A DNA stretch of 27,317 nucleotides from Prevotellaceae bacterium UBA6398 (GCA_002437495.1 DJQA01000014.1:1-27317), one strand, 5' to 3'. Positions 6,726 to 16,030 are shown, numbered from the stretch's first letter. The notes: generated by a model not told the origin, from the sequence alone. A program made the numbers and translations.

Positions 6726-8576
6726 ATGAACATAAAAAGACTATTTACAGCATTGGTGGTTTTTACACTTACATGCGCGGTTATGGCGCAAGTTCGCCCA
6801 TTCCGCTTTGCCCAAATCACCGACACGCACCTTAATCCCCAAAACCCAAATCCCACCGAGGGGCTTTTGCGCACAATTGCACAAATCAACGCCACCGACA
6901 GCATTGACTTTGTACTTGTTACGGGCGACATCACCGATTATGGCGACCGCAAAACCATAGAGAAAGTGAAAAGCTGTCTCGACCTGTTGAAATACAAATA
7001 CTACATAGTACTCGGCAACCACGAAACCACCTGGAGCGACAGCGGTTGCATGGCGTTCAGCGAAATTTTTGGCAGCGAAAGGTTTGAGTTCACGCACAAC
7101 GGAATACTCTTTCTGGGATTCAACACCGGTCCTTTCATGCGCATGGCATACGGCCACGTTGTGCCGCAGGACATAACCTGGCTTAAGCAGGAAATGGACA
7201 AATGGGGAAAGGACAAACCCGTGATTCTCGTAACCCACTACCCTATTACAAAAGGCGACGTTGACAACTGGTATGATGTTACCGACGCCATACGCCCTTA
7301 CAACATACGCCTGATGATAGGCGGGCATTATCACGCAAACCGCAACCTGAAATACGATGGCATTCCCGGAATACTGATGCGCTCGAACCTTCCCGATGGA
7401 AACGGCAATAACGGCTATGGCATTTACGACATAACCGAAGACTCCATAAAGGTTTACACCCAAACCACCGGCGGCCCGAAAAAGGAATGGGCGGCTTTCC
7501 CACTCAAAGGAAACATTTTCGACCACAAAGGAAAGGCCGACGAATATCCCGATTATTCCATTAACAAACGGTTTGGCGTAAAAGAGAAATGGTGTGTGAA
7601 AGGCGAGGCGGGCGTTTACTCATCACCATTCAAGGAGGGCAAGCGCCTTTTTGTGGGCGACGACATGGGCAGACTTACAGCCTATAACATAAAGAACGGC
7701 AAACGACTGTGGCAGTTTTCCGCCCATAGACGCATTGTTGGCGATTGCGCCGCAGCCGATGGCGTTGTGGTATTCGGCAGTGCCGACAGCACCATATACG
7801 GAGTAAATTCCGCAAACGGCAAAATGTTGTGGAAACTAAAGACGCAAGGACCTGTGCTCGGTGCTGTAAGGATTAGCAACGGCATAGCTTATGTGGGGGC
7901 ATGCGACCACAAAATGCGCGCCATAGACATAAAGACGGGTAAAGAGCTTTGGGCATACGGCGGCGTTGCCGGATATATTGTGGCGCGCCCGCTGGTTGCC
8001 GACGGCAAAGTGATTTTCGGGGCATGGGACAACACACTTTACGCCCTCAACACAGCAGACGGCAGCGAGGCGTGGAAATGGAAAGGCGGAAAGGATGGAA
8101 TGCACTTCTCACCCGCTTCGGTATGGCCCGTTAGCGCAGACGGCAAAGTGTTCATTGTAGCCCCTGACAGGTTTATGACGGCAATAGACATAAAGACCGG
8201 CAATACGGTTTGGCGCACAAACGCCTCGGTTGTGAGAGAGTCGCTGGGATTGTCGGAAGATGGCAGAATGGTGTTTGCCAAGACAATGAAAGACAGTGTG
8301 GTGAGCTATTCGACACAAGGAAACAAGCCAAAAGAAATATGGGCATCCAACGTAGGGTTCGGCTACGAGCACGCGCCTTCAATGCCCCTCGAAAGCCAAG
8401 GCACGGTTTACGGCGGCACTTGCAGCGGTGAAGTTTACACCGTTGATGCCCAAAGCGGAAAATTGAAATGGAGATATAAAATAGGCAATTCGCTCGTGAA
8501 CACCGTGCTGCCTTTAAACGCAAAAGAAGTGGCTGTTACATCGAGCGACGGCACTGTGGCCGTGCTCTCAAAATAA
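6726..8576 (+). CDS. Exported metallophosphoesterase fused to a PQQ-type beta-propeller
   Basis: A 616-aa two-domain periplasmic protein. After a signal peptide (about 1-21, AVMA/Q) comes a calcineurin-like metallophosphoesterase domain with all five metal-ligand blocks: DTH (33-35), GDITD (67-71), GNHE (97-100), THYP (170-173) and GGHYH (199-203). From about 290 to the C-terminus, PQQ/WD-like repeats with recurring AxDxxTGKxxW patterns form a beta-propeller. The phosphoester substrate is unknown; the propeller may bind a ligand or scaffold a partner. It is the first gene of a six-gene operon, 7 bp before the namZ-like gene, which suggests work on a cell-wall-derived phosphoester. That last point is inference from context only. 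Confidence 0.88.
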   Translation: MNIKRLFTALVVFTLTCAVMAQVRPFRFAQITDTHLNPQNPNPTEGLLRTIAQINATDSIDFVLVTGDITDYGDRKTIEKVKSCLDLLKYKYYIVLGNHETTWSDSGCMAFSEIFGSERFEFTHNGILFLGFNTGPFMRMAYGHVVPQDITWLKQEMDKWGKDKPVILVTHYPITKGDVDNWYDVTDAIRPYNIRLMIGGHYHANRNLKYDGIPGILMRSNLPDGNGNNGYGIYDITEDSIKVYTQTTGGPKKEWAAFPLKGNIFDHKGKADEYPDYSINKRFGVKEKWCVKGEAGVYSSPFKEGKRLFVGDDMGRLTAYNIKNGKRLWQFSAHRRIVGDCAAADGVVVFGSADSTIYGVNSANGKMLWKLKTQGPVLGAVRISNGIAYVGACDHKMRAIDIKTGKELWAYGGVAGYIVARPLVADGKVIFGAWDNTLYALNTADGSEAWKWKGGKDGMHFSPASVWPVSADGKVFIVAPDRFMTAIDIKTGNTVWRTNASVVRESLGLSEDGRMVFAKTMKDSVVSYSTQGNKPKEIWASNVGFGYEHAPSMPLESQGTVYGGTCSGEVYTVDAQSGKLKWRYKIGNSLVNTVLPLNAKEVAVTSSDGTVAVLSK

Positions 8577-8583
8577 CTGCACT

Positions 8584-9831
8584 ATGAAAGCAAGCGGAAT
8601 TTTCAAAATAGTTATCGCCACCCTTTTGCTCCTTACACCCGCAAAGGCGCAAAAGATACACATACAAACGGGCATAGAGGTTTTGAAGGCTGAAAACTTC
8701 AAGTGTCTCGAGGGAAAACGCGTGGGACTTATAACAAACCCCACCGGCGTGGACAACAACCTGAAGAGCGACATCGACATTCTGCACGAAGCCAAGAACG
8801 TGAACCTTGTTGCACTGTTCGGTCCGGAGCACGGAGTGCGCGGAAACGCCCATGCCGGACAAAGCGTGGGAAGCGACAAAGACGAGGTTACGGGACTGCC
8901 GGTTTACTCCCTATACGGCAAAACACGCAAACCCACCCCCGAAATGCTTAAAGACATCGATGTGCTGGTATATGATATTCAAGATATCGGCTGCCGCTCG
9001 TTCACATACATAAGCACCATGGGATTGGCAATGGAGGCCGCAGCCGAAAACGGCAAGGAATTCATAGTGCTCGACCGCCCCAACCCACTCGGCGGTAAAA
9101 GGGTGGAAGGCTGCATTGTTGAGGATGGTTTTGTATCGTTTGTGAGCCAATACAAAATACCCTATATATATGGACTGACCTGCGGCGAACTTGCCGAAAT
9201 GCTTAATGGCGAGCGTATGCTTGAAAAAGGCGTGCAATGCAACCTGAAAGTGATAAAAATGCGCAGTTGGAAACGCAAAATGAACTACACAGCCACCGGG
9301 TTACAATGGATACCCTCGTCCCCCCACATACCCCACGCCGAGACCTCCTATTTTTATCCCGCAAGCGGAATACTCGGAGAGTTCAGTTATATGTCGATTG
9401 GTGTGGGCTATACAATTCCCTTTGAAATGTTCGCCGCCCCATGGATAGACGGCGGCAGACTTGCCCAAAGACTCAATTCGTTGAAAGTGCCGGGAGTGAT
9501 TTTCCGACCGATTTATGCAAAACCTTTCTACGCCGCATTCAAAGGCGAAAACATAGAGGGCGTGCAACTTCACATAACAAACTACTACAAAGCTCCGCTA
9601 ACCGACATACAGTTTCTGGTAATGCAGGAGGCTGCGGCGATGTATCCGGACAAGGCTGTTTTTGACGTGGCAGACCCAAAGCGTTTCGGTATGTTCGACA
9701 ACGTATGCGGCACATCAAAAATACGAGAACTCTTCGGCAAACACAACCGTTGGGAAGACGCCAAGGAATATTGGTACAAGGACGCGAAAAGTTTCAAAGC
9801 CCTTTCAAAGAAATACTACCTGTATAAATGA
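8584..9831 (+). CDS. namZ: DUF1343 exo-beta-N-acetylmuramidase (NamZ-like, GH171)
   Basis: NamZ enzymes release MurNAc from the non-reducing end of peptidoglycan glycan fragments. This 415-aa protein has a signal peptide (about 1-22, PAKA/Q). The family-defining FGPEHGVRG segment is at 79-87, with Glu82 the likely catalytic acid. VYDIQDIGCRSFTYISTM follows at 129-146 and LDRPNPLGG comes later, as in DUF1343 proteins. Predicted location is the periplasm. Its stop overlaps the next start codon (ATGA), so it is probably translated together with the MurT/NagX-like protein. The position upstream of murQ fits MurNAc release followed by uptake and catabolism. Family placement is firm; the activity is inferred from characterised homologues. 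Confidence 0.9.
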   Translation: MKASGIFKIVIATLLLLTPAKAQKIHIQTGIEVLKAENFKCLEGKRVGLITNPTGVDNNLKSDIDILHEAKNVNLVALFGPEHGVRGNAHAGQSVGSDKDEVTGLPVYSLYGKTRKPTPEMLKDIDVLVYDIQDIGCRSFTYISTMGLAMEAAAENGKEFIVLDRPNPLGGKRVEGCIVEDGFVSFVSQYKIPYIYGLTCGELAEMLNGERMLEKGVQCNLKVIKMRSWKRKMNYTATGLQWIPSSPHIPHAETSYFYPASGILGEFSYMSIGVGYTIPFEMFAAPWIDGGRLAQRLNSLKVPGVIFRPIYAKPFYAAFKGENIEGVQLHITNYYKAPLTDIQFLVMQEAAAMYPDKAVFDVADPKRFGMFDNVCGTSKIRELFGKHNRWEDAKEYWYKDAKSFKALSKKYYLYK

Positions 9832-11009
9832 CAAACATGAAAAATTCTGCCGGCCCGAAAAGAATACTCGCCATTGACATACTAAGAGGAATTACGATTG
9901 CAGGAATGATTCTTGTGAATAACCCTGGCTCATGGGGACACATTTTCAAACCGCTTGAACATGCGGAATGGATAGGTCTCACGCCGACCGACCTTGTGTT
10001 TCCTTTCTTTATGTTCATAATGGGCATGACAACATACATTTCGCTGCGCAAATACAACTTCAAACCAACAGCCGATGCCATAAGGAAAATTGTAGTGCGA
10101 ACGATAGTTATAATGCTCATAGGTTCGTTCATAGGTATGTTCGTACATTTCTGTAGCTATTGGGGGAATGCTGACGAAAATCTTTCGTTTGGAAGCCAAT
10201 TGCTGGAAGCCCTTAATGCATTTCCCACATTGAGAATGACGGGGGTGCTCCACCGCCTGGCTGTATGCTACTGCATAGTGTCAATTCTCGCTCTGCTAAT
10301 GAACCACAAGAGGTTTCCGCTGATTATCGCTTTACTATTCATTGGATATTTTATACTCCTTGAACTTGGCAACGGCTATGCTTATGACGAGACAAACATA
10401 CTCTCCATATTCGACCGCGCAATTGTAAGCACGGCGCACCTTTACAACGACAACGGCATCGACCCGGAAGGCATTCTAAGTACCATACCGAGCGTAGGCC
10501 ACGTGATGATAGGTTTTCTTGCCGGCAAGATAATTGTTGGTGAAAAAGCGGAGACAGACAAAGAGCCGCTTCTTGACAGCAAGATGATAAAAATGTTCGT
10601 ACTCGGAACTTCTTTGCTTGCTTGCGGTTTCCTATTGGGCTACGCCTGTCCTATAAGCAAGAAAATATGGACTCCCACCTTTGCTATGGTAACATGCGGC
10701 TTTGCATCTCTGGTTCTGGCAACGCTTATTTACATAGTTGACATAAAGGGAGCAAAACGGTGGAGCCGCTTTTTTGAAGCATTCGGCGCAAACCCGCTGT
10801 TTCTGTACATAATGTCTGACATTTTTGCCATTCTGTTAGGATGCGTAAAAATATCCGGCACAAGCATACACGGCATTATATACCAATTCCTAATTCCCGC
10901 ATTCGGCGAAACCGGTGCCTCCTGCATATACGCAATAATATTTGTATTGTTTAACTTTGCTATTGTGGCGTACCCCTTATACAAACGCAGAATATACATT
11001 AAAATATAA
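9828..11009 (+). CDS. DUF5009/NagX-like membrane protein, candidate MurNAc transporter (MurT-like)
   Basis: A 393-aa polytopic inner-membrane protein with roughly ten hydrophobic segments. Hallmarks of the DUF5009/COG4299 family, related to heparan-alpha-glucosaminide N-acetyltransferase, are present: AIDILRGITIAGMILVNN near the N-terminus, DLVFPFFMFIMGM near residue 60, and GVLHRLAVCY near 140. From memory, the Tannerella forsythia MurNAc uptake protein MurT belongs to this group, and homologues are often named NagX. In this operon, between NamZ and MurQ, sugar import is the best reading; a membrane acetyltransferase is the alternative. The start is the ATG at 9828, overlapping the preceding stop by 4 bp; a second ATG at 9837 is possible. 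Confidence 0.8.
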   Translation: MTNMKNSAGPKRILAIDILRGITIAGMILVNNPGSWGHIFKPLEHAEWIGLTPTDLVFPFFMFIMGMTTYISLRKYNFKPTADAIRKIVVRTIVIMLIGSFIGMFVHFCSYWGNADENLSFGSQLLEALNAFPTLRMTGVLHRLAVCYCIVSILALLMNHKRFPLIIALLFIGYFILLELGNGYAYDETNILSIFDRAIVSTAHLYNDNGIDPEGILSTIPSVGHVMIGFLAGKIIVGEKAETDKEPLLDSKMIKMFVLGTSLLACGFLLGYACPISKKIWTPTFAMVTCGFASLVLATLIYIVDIKGAKRWSRFFEAFGANPLFLYIMSDIFAILLGCVKISGTSIHGIIYQFLIPAFGETGASCIYAIIFVLFNFAIVAYPLYKRRIYIKI

Positions 11010-11017
11010 TCCTTCCA

Positions 11018-11842
11018 ATGAGTTTTGAAAAGATAACAGAAGAACCTTCCCTATACAACAACCTAGAAAAAAAGTCTGTTGTAGAAATTCTCAGAGACAT
11101 AAACAACGAAGACCAGAAAGTGGCGGCTGCCGTAAGCAAGGCCATACCACAAATAGAAAAGTTGGTTAACGGCATTGTTCCCAGAATGCGCAAAGGCGGT
11201 CGCATATTCTACATGGGAGCCGGCACAAGCGGCCGTCTCGGAGTGCTTGACGCTTCAGAACTTCCGCCCACATATGGCGTTCCGCCATCGCTGGTCGTTG
11301 GGTTGATTGCCGGCGGAGATACAGCATTAAGATGCGCCGTTGAAAATGCCGAAGACAATGCCGCAAAAGGCTGGGAGGAACTTGTTGACCACAACATAAA
11401 CGAGCACGACACAGTCATTGGCATCGCCGCTTCGGGAACCACGCCATACGTTGTAGGCGCAATTAAGGAAGCTCGCGAACACGGCATATTCACAGGCGGT
11501 ATAACAAGCAATCCCGGTTCTCCGCTTTCCGAAGCATCCGAAGTGCCCATCGAAATGGTTGTTGGTCCTGAATACGTCACCGGAAGCTCAAGGATGAAAT
11601 CCGGCACAGGGCAGAAAATGATTTTAAACATGATATCCACCGCCGTAATGATACAGCTTGGAAGAGTGCGCGGCAACCGCATGGTTAACATGGAGATTAC
11701 AAACAAGAAACTTCAAGACCGCGGCACGAGGATGATTGTAAGCGAACTAGGAGTGAGCTATTCCCACGCCCGCACGCTGCTTGCCCTCCACGGCTCGGTG
11801 CAAAAAGCCATAGACGCATACAAAAACGGAGAAAACAAGTAA
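11018..11842 (+). CDS. murQ: N-acetylmuramic acid 6-phosphate etherase MurQ
   Basis: MurQ cleaves the lactyl ether of MurNAc-6-phosphate to give GlcNAc-6-phosphate and D-lactate in the cytoplasm. The 274-aa protein has the SIS-domain phosphosugar motif GAGTSGRLGVLDASE at 68-81. Glu81 and Glu112 correspond by position and spacing to the catalytic glutamates Glu83 and Glu114 of the E. coli enzyme. The GSSRMKSGTGQKMILN signature is near 190. It is slightly shorter than E. coli MurQ at the C-terminus. It lies 8 bp after the MurT/NagX-like gene and 9 bp before the serine hydrolase gene. In T. forsythia, as I recall, a kinase gene (murK) sits between murT and murQ; it is absent here. Confidence 0.96.
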   Translation: MSFEKITEEPSLYNNLEKKSVVEILRDINNEDQKVAAAVSKAIPQIEKLVNGIVPRMRKGGRIFYMGAGTSGRLGVLDASELPPTYGVPPSLVVGLIAGGDTALRCAVENAEDNAAKGWEELVDHNINEHDTVIGIAASGTTPYVVGAIKEAREHGIFTGGITSNPGSPLSEASEVPIEMVVGPEYVTGSSRMKSGTGQKMILNMISTAVMIQLGRVRGNRMVNMEITNKKLQDRGTRMIVSELGVSYSHARTLLALHGSVQKAIDAYKNGENK

Positions 11843-11851
11843 CCTTTCCAT

Positions 11852-13699
11852 ATGAGACTACGCTTTCTTATAATATTCGTAATGGCAAGCTTAGGGGCTA
11901 TGGCGCAAACCCTTGAACGCACGCTTCCCGAAAAGGTTGGAATGAGCGGAGCACGCCTTGCATACGCCGACAGTGCCATACTCACATCCATAAACGCCGG
12001 AGACATTCCGGGAGCTGTGCTTGCCGTTGTCAAAGACGGCAAAATGGCATACTTGAAAGCATACGGCTGCCGCAGCATTCTGCCAAAGCGCGAAAAGATG
12101 ACAACAAACACCATTTTCGATATGGCGTCGTGCAGCAAGCCGATGTCAACGGCAGTGTGCGCAATGGTTCTTATAGAACGCGGAAAGCTAAGGCTTAGCG
12201 ATGCAGTGGAGAACTTCATTCCCGGATTCAAGAATTGGACTTCAGCCGATGGGAAAGACCATACTGCAATAAGACTTAACCATCTGCTGACCCACACATC
12301 CGGTCTGCCGCCCTATGCACCCGTTGCCGAATTGCAGAAGAAATACGGCAACAACTCGCCCGACAGTCTAATAAGCTACATTGCCTCTTGGCGCAGAGAC
12401 TTCGAACCCGGAACGGACTTCCAGTATTCATGTCTGAACTACATAACCCTACAACACATTATAGAGAAGGTGAGCGGGATGTCGCTGCGGGAATTTTCCC
12501 GCCGCAACGTTTTCGAGCCGTTGGGCATGAACCATACCGACTACATTCCTTGCCTTGAAGACAAAAACGGGAACTACCATACTATAAGCCTTCCTGTTTG
12601 GGCAAAGGACTATTCGTGGAAAGAACTAATAGCCCCTACCGAAAAACAGAAAACAGGCGAAATTCTGCGTGGGGCGGTTCACGACCCTTTGGCTAGGGTT
12701 ATCAACTCGGGCATCAGTGGCAATGCGGGAGTGTTCTCAAACGCCGATGACATAGCTTTGCTTTGCGCCGCCTTGATAAACGGTGGAGAACTAAACGGAC
12801 ATCGCATCCTAAGCCCGGCAACGGTTAGGCTCATGACTACCGTCCCAAAAGGTCTTGAAGCATTTGGCAGAACTCCGGGCTGGGACAATTCGTCAGCCTA
12901 TTCCTCAAACTTAGGAGACCTGCTGAGCAAATCGGCATACGGACACACGGGATTTACAGGAACCATGATAGACATCGACCCGGAAAACAAACTCGCCATC
13001 ATACTGCTCACCAACAGCGTACATCCCGCCGGACACACTAACGTCATACGCCTAAGAGCCGTGGTTGCAAACGCCGTTGCGGGAGCAATAACCAACGATT
13101 CGCACACGCAGCATTATCTCGACAGAATGGAACAGTTTGAAAAAGAACCTCCAATTACGTCCAAAGACATTGTTATGCTCGGGAACAGTTTAACCGAAAA
13201 CGGCGGAGACTGGGGAAAACGCTTGAACCTAAAACACGTAGTCAACCGTGGAATTATCGGAGATGACGTGCCGGGAATATACAACCGACTTCACCAGATA
13301 CTGCCCTGCCACCCGGCAAAAATCATTCTGATGGAAGGCATAAACGACATATCCCATTGGCTTTCAAACAGCGAAATCATACAGTCCATTGCCACAACCA
13401 TAGACCGCATAAAGCGCGAGTCGCCCAAAACGCAGATTGCACTGCAAAGTTTGCTTCCCATAAACGAAGAGTTCAAGCGGTACAAAAGACTTGAAGGAAA
13501 GACCGACTCCGTGGCAGCCATTAACAACAAGCTGGAAGCACTTGCAAAAAGCAAGGGTATTGCTTTCGTAAACCTATTCCCATTGTTCACCGAAAGCGGC
13601 GGCAGTAAACTGCGAAAGGAACTAACCACCGACGGTCTGCACCTAAATGAAGAAGGGTACAAGATTTGGGCGGCCGAATTACGCAAACACATAAAATAA
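11852..13699 (+). CDS. Exported serine beta-lactamase-like hydrolase fused to an SGNH/GDSL hydrolase
   Basis: A 615-aa periplasmic protein with two unrelated serine-hydrolase domains. After a signal peptide (about 1-18) the first domain is of the class C beta-lactamase/AmpH type. Its SxxK motif is Ser93-Cys-Ser-Lys96, the YxN-position motif is Tyr192-Ser-Cys (variant third residue), and HTG is at 365-367. From about 435 an SGNH domain follows: block I GNSLT (Ser446), IIGDD (468-472), GIND (496-499) and DGLH with Asp594/His597. Both catalytic sets look intact. The first domain could be a D,D-peptidase or amidase acting on muropeptides. The second could remove O-acyl groups from sugars such as O-acetyl-MurNAc. 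Both roles are inferred from family and neighbourhood. Confidence 0.9.
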   Translation: MRLRFLIIFVMASLGAMAQTLERTLPEKVGMSGARLAYADSAILTSINAGDIPGAVLAVVKDGKMAYLKAYGCRSILPKREKMTTNTIFDMASCSKPMSTAVCAMVLIERGKLRLSDAVENFIPGFKNWTSADGKDHTAIRLNHLLTHTSGLPPYAPVAELQKKYGNNSPDSLISYIASWRRDFEPGTDFQYSCLNYITLQHIIEKVSGMSLREFSRRNVFEPLGMNHTDYIPCLEDKNGNYHTISLPVWAKDYSWKELIAPTEKQKTGEILRGAVHDPLARVINSGISGNAGVFSNADDIALLCAALINGGELNGHRILSPATVRLMTTVPKGLEAFGRTPGWDNSSAYSSNLGDLLSKSAYGHTGFTGTMIDIDPENKLAIILLTNSVHPAGHTNVIRLRAVVANAVAGAITNDSHTQHYLDRMEQFEKEPPITSKDIVMLGNSLTENGGDWGKRLNLKHVVNRGIIGDDVPGIYNRLHQILPCHPAKIILMEGINDISHWLSNSEIIQSIATTIDRIKRESPKTQIALQSLLPINEEFKRYKRLEGKTDSVAAINNKLEALAKSKGIAFVNLFPLFTESGGSKLRKELTTDGLHLNEEGYKIWAAELRKHIK

Positions 13700-13720
13700 A
13701 AACTACTAAAAAATCAGCAA

Positions 13721-16030
13721 ATGAAGAGAAATATTCTGCTTATTGCCGCCATGCTCCTGCTGGCGGCAATATCATTGCCCCAAAAAGCTACGGCACAAAG
13801 CAAGGATTTCCGCGCACAAGCCGGGGAACTCATACTTAAAGGCGAATTCAAGAAAGCCGAAAAAATGCTCAACAGGCTTCCAAAACAAACAAGGTATAAC
13901 AACCGCCTTACCATTGACTCAATAAGCCAAACCATACGGCGCATGCGCAGGGATTTCTCGCTCACACCCGCAGAAGGACGCGCACAAATAGAAAAGCGCA
14001 TGGGACACGCCGTAAGCGATGAAAAAATAAACTACTGGAAACGCAAACGCTATATCGAGGCAGATACCATTGACGGCAAGGAAATGTGGTTTCGCCGTTC
14101 CGTGGGCAATTTCTTTCTGCTCAACAACGAGGACTTCAAAAAAGAGAATGCCAAAGAAAAAAAGTCCACGCACGACTACTACGCCAAATTCTATAATCAG
14201 GCTATGCAATGCCCCGCCAATGACAACAACCTGCGCAATCCCCACAAATGGCAGCTCACCTTCACGCTCAAAGTCAAAGCCAACGCAATTCCCGATGGCT
14301 ATACACTGAGGGTGTGGCTGCCCTACCCAATGGAAACCACACGCCAGACAAACGTGAAATTCATCAGGTCGTCAGCCCCTATAAAGGTTTCGCAAGGCAC
14401 GTTTCATACCACGGCATACATGGAAGGCGTGGCACACAAAGACAAGCCCTCAACTTTCAGCATAACCTACAGCTTCGTGTCGAACGAACAGCATTTCTCA
14501 CGTGCGGGAATAATGTCAAGGCTCAAACCATACAACACGGATACCGAGCTGTACAAACAATACACTGCCGAGGAATATCCTCATATAATAAAAACCAAGA
14601 AGCTTAAAAAATTAGCCAAGACAATCGTGGGCGAGGAAAAGAACCCGGTGCTTCAAGCGTCAATGATATACGATTGGATAGCCAGCAACTTTCTATGGGC
14701 GGGTGCGAGAGAATACAGCACAATACCCAACATTCCCGAATACGTTATTGAAAACCGCCACGGCGACTGCGGGCAGGTTGCGCTGCTATACATCACGCTC
14801 GTAAGAAGTCTCGGAATACCTGCGCGTTGGGAAAGCGGTTTCATGCTGCATCCGGGCGCGGAAAACTACCACGACTGGGCGGAAACCTATTTCGAAGGTA
14901 CCGGTTGGGTGCCAACCGACCCCTCTTTCGGCAGGAGCACTATTGGTGAACCCCTTGCCGACTACTACAAGACAGGCATTGACCTTTACCGCTTTGTTGT
15001 TAACCGAGGCGTGAACGGCAACTTCGACCCCAAGAAAAACTTCATACGCTCCGAGACTGTAGATAACCAGGCAGGCGAAGTGGAATGGGAAGGCGGTAAC
15101 CTTGAATATTCCGAGTGGACATCCAACCTACATGTTGACTCATGCATAAAGATTGACATAACGCGCCCCGAAGCAGAATGGGCACTGACCAAGCTCTCCG
15201 TGGCATCCATGCGCACAAGCGGCAACCACGCAGCCGAAATGGCAACGCAGTCGGTTATGGGAACTCCGCTGCGCATACTCTTGAAAGACGGCGACTGGTA
15301 CAAGGCGGAAACTCCTGACGGCTACCAATCATACATTCCCGAAAGCTCCGTGCAGATGCTCGACAGCGCGAACCTTGGCAAATGGAAACACGCCAAGCGT
15401 TACATTGTAACAGCATACCAGTCGCGCCTTACCACACAGCCGGGAAACGATGAAACCGTGAGCGACCTTGTGCTGGGATGCATTCTCGAATACAAGGGAA
15501 CAAAAGGCAAACACATTCTATTGTCAACGCCCGATGGGCGCACCGGCTACATAGCAGCCACAGATGTTGAGGAACTCGCGCAATGGGCCGGCAAACCGTT
15601 CACCACAGCCCAAGTGTTGGCAACGGCAAAGCGAATGATGGGTTCGCCATACTTCTGGGGCGGCACATCGACAAAAATGACCGACTGCTCCGGGCTTTCT
15701 AAAATAAGCTACCTCTCGGCAGGGGTAATACTGCGCCGCGATGCTTGGCAACAGGCACTTACCGGGCAGAAAATCGAAGCCAAAAATTGGAATGAGGCCC
15801 GGCCCGGCGACCTTTTCTTCTTCGGCACGAGTGCAGGGCGCGTAACCCACGTGGCTATATCGCTGGGCGGCGCAAAATACATACACTGCAGCGGCAGGGT
15901 GAAAGTCAACAGCGTTGACCCACAAGCCAAGGACTATCTTTCCACGCCGTTCCTCTCAATAAGTCGCATTAACGGAAACATTGGCACAGACGGCATAGTT
16001 GCAGTGAAAAACCACCCATGGTTTTTCTGA
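13721..16030 (+). CDS. Exported transglutaminase-like / SH3 / NlpC-P60 multidomain cell-wall protein
   Basis: A 769-aa periplasmic protein with a signal peptide (about 1-25). A transglutaminase-like cysteine-protease core has Cys350 (HGDCGQ), His384 (NYHDW) and Asp400 (PTDPS). Two bacterial SH3-like segments follow at about 512-545 and 583-616. A C-terminal NlpC/P60 domain has Cys656 (TDCSGL), His710 (VTHVAIS) and His722 (YIHCSG). Both triads look complete. NlpC/P60 enzymes usually cut gamma-D-Glu-diamino acid bonds in stem peptides, with SH3 domains binding the wall. The transglutaminase part may hydrolyse rather than cross-link. As the last operon gene, followed by a strong terminator, it fits stem-peptide processing during peptidoglycan salvage. 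Confidence 0.92.
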   Translation: MKRNILLIAAMLLLAAISLPQKATAQSKDFRAQAGELILKGEFKKAEKMLNRLPKQTRYNNRLTIDSISQTIRRMRRDFSLTPAEGRAQIEKRMGHAVSDEKINYWKRKRYIEADTIDGKEMWFRRSVGNFFLLNNEDFKKENAKEKKSTHDYYAKFYNQAMQCPANDNNLRNPHKWQLTFTLKVKANAIPDGYTLRVWLPYPMETTRQTNVKFIRSSAPIKVSQGTFHTTAYMEGVAHKDKPSTFSITYSFVSNEQHFSRAGIMSRLKPYNTDTELYKQYTAEEYPHIIKTKKLKKLAKTIVGEEKNPVLQASMIYDWIASNFLWAGAREYSTIPNIPEYVIENRHGDCGQVALLYITLVRSLGIPARWESGFMLHPGAENYHDWAETYFEGTGWVPTDPSFGRSTIGEPLADYYKTGIDLYRFVVNRGVNGNFDPKKNFIRSETVDNQAGEVEWEGGNLEYSEWTSNLHVDSCIKIDITRPEAEWALTKLSVASMRTSGNHAAEMATQSVMGTPLRILLKDGDWYKAETPDGYQSYIPESSVQMLDSANLGKWKHAKRYIVTAYQSRLTTQPGNDETVSDLVLGCILEYKGTKGKHILLSTPDGRTGYIAATDVEELAQWAGKPFTTAQVLATAKRMMGSPYFWGGTSTKMTDCSGLSKISYLSAGVILRRDAWQQALTGQKIEAKNWNEARPGDLFFFGTSAGRVTHVAISLGGAKYIHCSGRVKVNSVDPQAKDYLSTPFLSISRINGNIGTDGIVAVKNHPWFF

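Noticed and set aside
6741..7526. Long minus-strand frame inside the metallophosphoesterase gene
   Set aside because: The opposite strand encodes a protein with complete catalytic motifs; this is an antisense shadow.
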